DNA from: Alistipes sp. | GTDB lineage: Bacteria; Bacteroidota; Bacteroidia; Bacteroidales; Rikenellaceae | Reading direction: 5' to 3' | Assembly: GCA_017380275.1 (NCBI GenBank) | Contig: JAFOEH010000158.1 | Coordinates: 1-5,701 of the forward strand | Length of the DNA: 5,701 bases | Shown here: positions 5,337 to 5,701 of the stretch, piece by piece | Numbering within the stretch: the first letter of the stretch is position 1 | Layout: every line of letters starts with the position of its first letter | Program-made: the position numbers and the translations under genes | The notes under the pieces: generated by a model | Seen by the model: the letters and a program-made list of their open reading frames with translations, nothing else | What the model was told of the DNA's origin: nothing | Databases searched by the model: none

Positions 5337-5701
5337 ATGAAAAAAAATTTTATGTTTTTGGCAGTAGCCGTACTTGGCACTGTTAGCGCCTTCGCACAGG
5401 GTGCTGAGACTGATCTCGCTGGTGAGACTATGCACCAGATTTTGATGCAGAAGTTCCTCGAGGGTGGTTGGGGCTGGATGATGCCCGTGTTGGTTTGCTT
5501 GGTAATCGGTTTGGCTATCGCTATCGAGCGTATGCTTTTCCTCGCATTCTCTAACATCAACACCAAGAAGTTCGTTGCTAAGTTCGAGGAGACTTTGAAC
5601 CAGAACGGCGTTGAGGCTGCTAAGGATCTTTGCCGCAACACTCGCGGTCCCGTTGCTTCTATCTACTATCAGGGTCTCGATCGTATGGATCAGGGTATGG
5701 A
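5337..5701 (+). CDS. exbB: MotA/TolQ/ExbB proton channel family protein, N-terminal part (3' end outside window)
   Basis: The frame is open from the ATG at 5337 to the right edge (121 full codons and two bases). ExbB/TolQ proteins form the inner-membrane proton channel that, with ExbD/TolR and TonB/TolA, powers outer-membrane uptake or envelope maintenance. The N-terminus (MKKNFMFLAVAVLGTVSAFA, then Q) looks like a cleavable signal peptide. A short periplasmic stretch leads to the first channel helix at about 48-70 (MMPVLVCLVIGLAIAIERMLFL in part), whose GLAIAIER end is typical. The RNTRGPVASIYYQGLDR segment (100-116) matches cytoplasmic sequence conserved in Bacteroidota homologues. Initiation is from an A/T-rich, SD-less leader, typical of well-expressed Bacteroidota genes. 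Codon use is biased (8 of 13 Ala codons are GCT, and GGT is favoured for Gly), unlike GCC-rich ansA, suggesting high expression. ExbB versus TolQ cannot be settled without the downstream genes. Confidence 0.9.
   Translation, partial: MKKNFMFLAVAVLGTVSAFAQGAETDLAGETMHQILMQKFLEGGWGWMMPVLVCLVIGLAIAIERMLFLAFSNINTKKFVAKFEETLNQNGVEAAKDLCRNTRGPVASIYYQGLDRMDQGM

Noticed and set aside
5327..5641. 104-codon open frame on the minus strand at the right end
   Set aside because: It lies opposite the exbB-like gene, which has a coherent signal peptide, a membrane helix and family motifs. The + strand frame runs off the window edge and so is easily overlooked.

Overview
The window looks like chromosomal DNA of a Bacteroidales bacterium, most likely an Alistipes-like (Rikenellaceae) gut anaerobe. 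That placement is inference. It rests on GC-rich coding sequence separated by very AT-rich leaders, promoter-like elements of the Bacteroidota type (TTTG/TTG, about 20 bp, TAnnTTTG), an A-rich start region without a Shine-Dalgarno for the last gene, and Bacteroidota-like versions of DprA and ExbB. All genes lie on the + strand. I see no tRNA, rRNA, insertion sequence, phage gene or CRISPR array.

Layout. (1) Positions 2-790 hold the C-terminal part of an FAD-dependent oxidoreductase that enters from the left edge. (2) After a 62 bp gap with a weak promoter-like element come three overlapping genes: dprA (853-1956), a membrane protein with the HExxH signature of M50-type zinc metalloproteases (1956-3137), and a TatD-family metal-dependent hydrolase (3112-3933). 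The overlaps (1 nt TGATG, then 26 nt) point to one translationally coupled operon. (3) A cytoplasmic type I L-asparaginase, ansA (3971-5041), follows after 37 bp and could belong to the same transcript. (4) A 295 bp intergenic region holds a good Bacteroidota-type promoter candidate at its left end, a GC-rich stretch with competing hairpins, and an AT-rich leader. (5) The first 121 codons of an ExbB/TolQ-type proton channel subunit (5337 to the right edge) follow; this gene leaves the window.

How the genes work together: the dprA-M50-tatD group mixes DNA protection or transformation, membrane proteolysis and a nuclease/hydrolase, and no single pathway is evident. ansA supplies aspartate and ammonia from asparagine. 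The exbB-like gene should start a separate unit, probably continuing with exbD/tolR-type genes outside the window, that powers outer-membrane transport or envelope maintenance.

Nothing here is clearly a new biological system. The best candidates for a second look are the structured promoter-proximal region before exbB and the HEAGH membrane protein with an unrecognised C-terminal domain in the dprA operon.
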